Assembly: GCA_030849465.1 (NCBI GenBank)
Contig: JARVLF010000015.1
Location: forward strand, 2,356,001-2,420,000
DNA length: 64,000 nucleotides
Reading direction: 5' to 3'
Source: Moesziomyces globuligerus
Taxonomy: Eukaryota > Basidiomycota > Ustilaginomycetes > Ustilaginales > Ustilaginaceae
The position numbers and the translations under genes are program-made. The notes beneath the pieces are model-generated. The model saw nothing but the letters and a program-made list of their open reading frames with translations, ran no database searches and was not told the origin of the DNA. This document shows positions 60,089 through 64,000 of the stretch, in pieces; the first letter of the stretch is position 1; each line of letters starts with the position of its first letter.

Positions 60089-61381
60089 ATGTCACGGACA
60101 ACCTGCCCTGTTTGCGGTCTCTCCTATGCGGCAACAAACATCACCAATCATTTGCGCAAGGCGCACAGCGGTGCACACGTCAGTCAGGAGGCTGCTGCTG
60201 CTGTTGGGCTGGTTGCATGCCAGTGCGGCCAGGTAGTGGTGAATGGTGCGGCACTGCGCAAGCACCAGGGCATCCGTAAGTGCCAGGGTGTACGGTCCCA
60301 GCCCACAGCAGCAGCAGCTGCAGCAGCAGAAGATTTTGCTCCAGCACAGTCAGAATCAGCGCCGGCAGAGCAGACCGCAGCAGCAGCCATTGTGGCAGCT
60401 GCATCAGCGCTGGCGCAGGCTCTGGCCCCGTTGCCGCCTCCAAGTGCAAGCCCAGCACCCGTGCACACAGCATCACCGTCCCGCAGCTCACCACTGGCCC
60501 TGGAGGCAACAGGCACGGAGGCAGATGTGGAGGAGGAGAATTTCCAGGAAATTGACACGTCTTCTGGTCTGGTGCCCAGCCTGCCTCCAAGCCCAATCTT
60601 GGATTTTCCAGCGGAGACACACGGCTCTGATTCTGAGCGGGAGCCAGACGTGGATCCAGAGCCAGAGTCTGGGCAAGACAGAGATGGAGACAGAGATGGA
60701 CTGGAGATGGACATTTCCCTGGAAATTGATGCGTCTCCTGGTCTTGTGCCCAGCCTATCTCCACATGGACCTGACACCAACACGGACTCTGACCAGGAGT
60801 CGGATGGAGAAGAAGACAGAGAGACGCTACCGTACCTTCCCCAAGAAGGACCTGCAGCACCAACACAAGCACGTCCCCAGCATACACCAGAGCTGCAACA
60901 TGTTCAAGACATGCCAGCAGACGGTATTGTGGTACTGCTGCCTGCTCTTGACACCGCTGAGGAGGAGGCAGAAGCACCGTCTGCACCCCAGCTGGTGCTG
61001 GACACAGGGGAGCAGCTTCCAGAACTCCTGCCTATCCCAGCCATGGCACCAATTTCCAACTGGGACATGCCTGTCCACACGGATGTGGACTCCTTTGCGG
61101 TGACAATTTCTCCTGCCAGCATGCTGCAGATTTTTCCAGCTGGCTGCTACGCGTCCTTGATCAGCCATGCACCTGATTTCAAGGACATGCATGTCTTTGA
61201 CAATTGGGTCTATTTTGCCGAGCTCAAGGTGGTCTTCCGCTTTGGGGTTAGGGTTAGGGTTAGGGTTAGGGTTCCAGATCCTTTTGACGGTGGGTTTCCA
61301 ACTTTTGGACGCGCTCGGCATCCAGCAGTCCCTGGTCTGCCCTCATGGAAGACGGTCCAATTCAAAAATCTGACGCGTTGA
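60089..61381 (+). CDS. Zinc-finger-like subtelomeric ORF, copy 1, C-terminus made by telomere repeat
   Basis: A 430-codon frame of unknown function. Two zinc-binding patterns open it: C6-x2-C9-x11-H21-x4-H26 and C44-x-C46-x12-H59-x5-C65. Residues about 70-130 are Ala/Pro/Gln-rich and about 140-290 acidic (EPDVDPEPESGQDRDGD and similar). A more ordered region (about 325-385) has NWDMPVHTDVDSFAVTISP and VFDNWVYFAELKVVFRFG. Residues 386-395 (GVRVRVRVRV) are the translated telomeric tract, and the last 35 residues come from the start of the next unit. The natural protein therefore probably continued past residue 385 and was cut by telomere addition. It may be the N-terminal part of a larger subtelomeric gene such as a telomere-linked helicase, but no helicase motif is present here. 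Codon use is less C/G-biased than the core genes. Confidence 0.6.
   Translation: MSRTTCPVCGLSYAATNITNHLRKAHSGAHVSQEAAAAVGLVACQCGQVVVNGAALRKHQGIRKCQGVRSQPTAAAAAAAEDFAPAQSESAPAEQTAAAAIVAAASALAQALAPLPPPSASPAPVHTASPSRSSPLALEATGTEADVEEENFQEIDTSSGLVPSLPPSPILDFPAETHGSDSEREPDVDPEPESGQDRDGDRDGLEMDISLEIDASPGLVPSLSPHGPDTNTDSDQESDGEEDRETLPYLPQEGPAAPTQARPQHTPELQHVQDMPADGIVVLLPALDTAEEEAEAPSAPQLVLDTGEQLPELLPIPAMAPISNWDMPVHTDVDSFAVTISPASMLQIFPAGCYASLISHAPDFKDMHVFDNWVYFAELKVVFRFGVRVRVRVRVPDPFDGGFPTFGRARHPAVPGLPSWKTVQFKNLTR
61245..61273 (+). repeat. Internal telomeric tract (GGGTTA)4GGGTT, unit 1/2 junction
   Basis: Four perfect GGGTTA hexamers plus GGGTT, identical in sequence and orientation to the tract at 62801-62829. 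This is the vertebrate/fungal-type TTAGGG telomere repeat in an internal position. Confidence 0.95.
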
Positions 61382-61586
61382 ATTTCACAGGAAGACAGTC
61401 CGCTTCAAAAATCAAGACGGTCTGCTTCAAAAATCAAGACGGTCCACTTCAGAAATAAAGACGGTCTGCTTCAAAAATGGAGACGGTCCACTACAGTCAG
61501 AGAGACAGTCCGCTACAGTCAGAGAGACGGTCAGCTACAGTCAGAGAGACGGTCAGCTACAAAAGGGAGACCGTCAAGGGCAAGTA
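61349..61586. repeat. GACGGTC minisatellite, unit 2
   Basis: The same ~22-bp-period tract as at 59793-60030, 1556 bp downstream. Confidence 0.9.
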
Positions 61587-61644
61587 GCAGAGATGTGCAC
61601 CCATCAATGCCCATCACATCACCCACTCCCCTCCGCCAGCCAAT

Positions 61645-62937
61645 ATGTCACGGACAACCTGCCCTGTTTGCGGTCTCTCCTATGCGGCAACAAACATCAC
61701 CAATCATTTGCGCAAGGCGCACAGCGGTGCACACGTCAGTCAGGAGGCTGCTGCTGCTGTTGGGCTGGTTGCATGCCAGTGCGGCCAGGTAGTGGTGAAT
61801 GGTGCGGCACTGCGCAAGCACCAGGGCATCCGTAAGTGCCAGGGTGTACGGTCCCAGCCCACAGCAGCAGCAGCTGCAGCAGCAGAAGATTTTGCTCCAG
61901 CACAGTCAGAATCAGCGCCGGCAGAGCAGACCGCAGCAGCAGCCATTGTGGCAGCTGCATCAGCGCTGGCGCAGGCTCTGGCCCCGTTGCCGCCTCCAAG
62001 TGCAAGCCCAGCACCCGTGCACACAGCATCACCGTCCCGCAGCTCACCACTGGCCCTGGAGGCAACAGGCACGGAGGCAGATGTGGAGGAGGAGAATTTC
62101 CAGGAAATTGACACGTCTTCTGGTCTGGTGCCCAGCCTGCCTCCAAGCCCAATCTTGGATTTTCCAGCGGAGACACACGGCTCTGATTCTGAGCGGGAGC
62201 CAGACGTGGATCCAGAGCCAGAGTCTGGGCAAGACAGAGATGGAGACAGAGATGGACTGGAGATGGACATTTCCCTGGAAATTGATGCGTCTCCTGGTCT
62301 TGTGCCCAGCCTATCTCCACATGGACCTGACACCAACACGGACTCTGACCAGGAGTCGGATGGAGAAGAAGACAGAGAGACGCTACCGTACCTTCCCCAA
62401 GAAGGACCTGCAGCACCAACACAAGCACGTCCCCAGCATACACCAGAGCTGCAACATGTTCAAGACATGCCAGCAGACGGTATTGTGGTACTGCTGCCTG
62501 CTCTTGACACCGCTGAGGAGGAGGCAGAAGCACCGTCTGCACCCCAGCTGGTGCTGGACACAGGGGAGCAGCTTCCAGAACTCCTGCCTATCCCAGCCAT
62601 GGCACCAATTTCCAACTGGGACATGCCTGTCCACACGGATGTGGACTCCTTTGCGGTGACAATTTCTCCTGCCAGCATGCTGCAGATTTTTCCAGCTGGC
62701 TGCTACGCGTCCTTGATCAGCCATGCACCTGATTTCAAGGACATGCATGTCTTTGACAATTGGGTCTATTTTGCCGAGCTCAAGGTGGTCTTCCGCTTTG
62801 GGGTTAGGGTTAGGGTTAGGGTTAGGGTTCCAGATCCTTTTGACGGTGGGTTTCCAACTTTTGGACGCGCTCGGCATCCAGCAGTCCCTGGTCTGCCCTC
62901 ATGGAAGACGGTCCAATTCAAAAATCTGACGCGTTGA
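61645..62937 (+). CDS. Zinc-finger-like subtelomeric ORF, copy 2
   Basis: The 430-residue translation is identical to copy 1, including the readthrough of the telomeric tract at 62801-62829 and the stop in the following unit. The identity implies recent duplication, homogenisation by recombination, or an assembly effect. Confidence 0.6.
   Translation: MSRTTCPVCGLSYAATNITNHLRKAHSGAHVSQEAAAAVGLVACQCGQVVVNGAALRKHQGIRKCQGVRSQPTAAAAAAAEDFAPAQSESAPAEQTAAAAIVAAASALAQALAPLPPPSASPAPVHTASPSRSSPLALEATGTEADVEEENFQEIDTSSGLVPSLPPSPILDFPAETHGSDSEREPDVDPEPESGQDRDGDRDGLEMDISLEIDASPGLVPSLSPHGPDTNTDSDQESDGEEDRETLPYLPQEGPAAPTQARPQHTPELQHVQDMPADGIVVLLPALDTAEEEAEAPSAPQLVLDTGEQLPELLPIPAMAPISNWDMPVHTDVDSFAVTISPASMLQIFPAGCYASLISHAPDFKDMHVFDNWVYFAELKVVFRFGVRVRVRVRVPDPFDGGFPTFGRARHPAVPGLPSWKTVQFKNLTR
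62801..62829 (+). repeat. Internal telomeric tract (GGGTTA)4GGGTT, unit 2/3 junction
   Basis: Same length, sequence and orientation as the tract at 61245-61273. Confidence 0.95.
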
Positions 62938-63142
62938 ATTTCACAGGAAGACAGTCCGCTTCAAAAATCAAGACGGTCTGCTTCAAAAATCAAGACGGTC
63001 CACTTCAGAAATAAAGACGGTCTGCTTCAAAAATGGAGACGGTCCACTACAGTCAGAGAGACAGTCCGCTACAGTCAGAGAGACGGTCAGCTACAGTCAG
63101 AGAGACGGTCAGCTACAAAAGGGAGACCGTCAAGGGCAAGTA
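62905..63142. repeat. GACGGTC minisatellite, unit 3
   Basis: Third copy of the ~22-bp-period tract, 1556 bp after the second. Confidence 0.9.
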
Positions 63143-63200
63143 GCAGAGATGTGCACCCATCAATGCCCATCACATCACCCACTCCCCTCCGCCAGCCAAT

Positions 63201-64000
63201 ATGTCACGGACAACCTGCCCTGTTTGCGGTCTCTCCTATGCGGCAACAAACATCACCAATCATTTGCGCAAGGCGCACAGCGGTGCACACGTCAGTCAGG
63301 AGGCTGCTGCTGCTGTTGGGCTGGTTGCATGCCAGTGCGGCCAGGTAGTGGTGAATGGTGCGGCACTGCGCAAGCACCAGGGCATCCGTAAGTGCCAGGG
63401 TGTACGGTCCCAGCCCACAGCAGCAGCAGCTGCAGCAGCAGAAGATTTTGCTCCAGCACAGTCAGAATCAGCGCCGGCAGAGCAGACCGCAGCAGCAGCC
63501 ATTGTGGCAGCTGCATCAGCGCTGGCGCAGGCTCTGGCCCCGTTGCCGCCTCCAAGTGCAAGCCCAGCACCCGTGCACACAGCATCACCGTCCCGCAGCT
63601 CACCACTGGCCCTGGAGGCAACAGGCACGGAGGCAGATGTGGAGGAGGAGAATTTCCAGGAAATTGACACGTCTTCTGGTCTGGTGCCCAGCCTGCCTCC
63701 AAGCCCAATCTTGGATTTTCCAGCGGAGACACACGGCTCTGATTCTGAGCGGGAGCCAGACGTGGATCCAGAGCCAGAGTCTGGGCAAGACAGAGATGGA
63801 GACAGAGATGGACTGGAGATGGACATTTCCCTGGAAATTGATGCGTCTCCTGGTCTTGTGCCCAGCCTATCTCCACATGGACCTGACACCAACACGGACT
63901 CTGACCAGGAGTCGGATGGAGAAGAAGACAGAGAGACGCTACCGTACCTTCCCCAAGAAGGACCTGCAGCACCAACACAAGCACGTCCCCAGCATACACC
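63201..64000 (+). CDS. Zinc-finger-like subtelomeric ORF, copy 3, cut by the window end
   Basis: Matches copies 1 and 2 for the 266 codons visible. The window ends inside the acidic-to-Pro/Gln-rich region, so the telomeric junction of this copy is not seen. Confidence 0.6.
   Translation, partial: MSRTTCPVCGLSYAATNITNHLRKAHSGAHVSQEAAAAVGLVACQCGQVVVNGAALRKHQGIRKCQGVRSQPTAAAAAAAEDFAPAQSESAPAEQTAAAAIVAAASALAQALAPLPPPSASPAPVHTASPSRSSPLALEATGTEADVEEENFQEIDTSSGLVPSLPPSPILDFPAETHGSDSEREPDVDPEPESGQDRDGDRDGLEMDISLEIDASPGLVPSLSPHGPDTNTDSDQESDGEEDRETLPYLPQEGPAAPTQARPQHT

Larger units (their letters stand above)
59718..64000 (+). repeat. Subtelomeric tandem array of 1556-bp units
   Basis: Head-to-tail units start at 59718, 61274 and 62830. 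The third is cut by the window end after 1171 bp. Every landmark (unit start CCAGATCC, minisatellite, ORF start, telomeric tract) recurs at exactly 1556 bp, and I saw no difference between copies in the stretches compared by eye. Each unit runs: about 75 bp of unique sequence, about 240 bp of minisatellite on GACGGTC, a short spacer, a 385-codon unique ORF part, then (GGGTTA)4GGGTT. Telomere-type repeats at each junction, all reading TTAGGG to the right, point to a chromosome right end. Confidence 0.95.

Overview
The window is nuclear DNA of a smut-type basidiomycete (Ustilaginaceae: Ustilago/Sporisorium/Pseudozyma-like is the best guess). Reasons: GC-rich coding DNA with strong C/G third positions, mostly intronless genes, the few introns 71-259 bp with clean GT..AG ends, fungal protein families throughout, and TTAGGG-type telomere repeats near the right end. 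The G-rich telomere strand reads rightwards, so the right edge faces a chromosome end.

Layout. 1-50 kb is ordinary gene-dense core chromosome: a Pho84-type transporter, the TORC1 subunit Kog1/Raptor, the ribosome-assembly factor Rrb1, a ZIP zinc transporter, Get1, an RCC1-repeat protein, a BCL7-domain protein, a U1A/U2B''-type spliceosomal protein, TFIIIB subunit Bdp1, a secreted alpha/beta hydrolase, a hotdog thioesterase, haspin kinase, mitochondrial uL1, Ade5,7, an AIF-like FAD oxidoreductase, a large disordered protein of unknown function, a DHA-type MFS transporter, COP9 subunit Csn2 and a GNPAT/PlsB-type acyltransferase. Genes alternate strands, with short convergent 3' gaps (43-240 bp) and longer divergent 5' gaps. 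I see no functional operon-like grouping. Several encode growth and RNA machinery (Kog1, Rrb1, Bdp1, Ade5,7), but they are ordinary neighbours.

49.6-53.2 kb holds two secreted enzymes, a tyrosinase and a GH43-type glycosidase, transcribed divergently from a 1.5 kb gap with a TATA box close to each start. Then come aspartyl aminopeptidase and an importin-9/Kap114 gene, the last single-copy genes.

From about 59.2 kb the sequence is subtelomeric. After about 500 bp of non-coding DNA with degenerate telomere motifs, a 1556-bp unit begins at 59718 and repeats head to tail at 61274 and 62830, running off the window. Each unit has a 22-bp-period minisatellite built on GACGGTC, an ORF with two N-terminal zinc-finger-like motifs, and a terminal (GGGTTA)4GGGTT tract. 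The ORF reads through the telomeric tract into the next unit. This composite array, comparable in layout to yeast Y' arrays, is the main find of the window.
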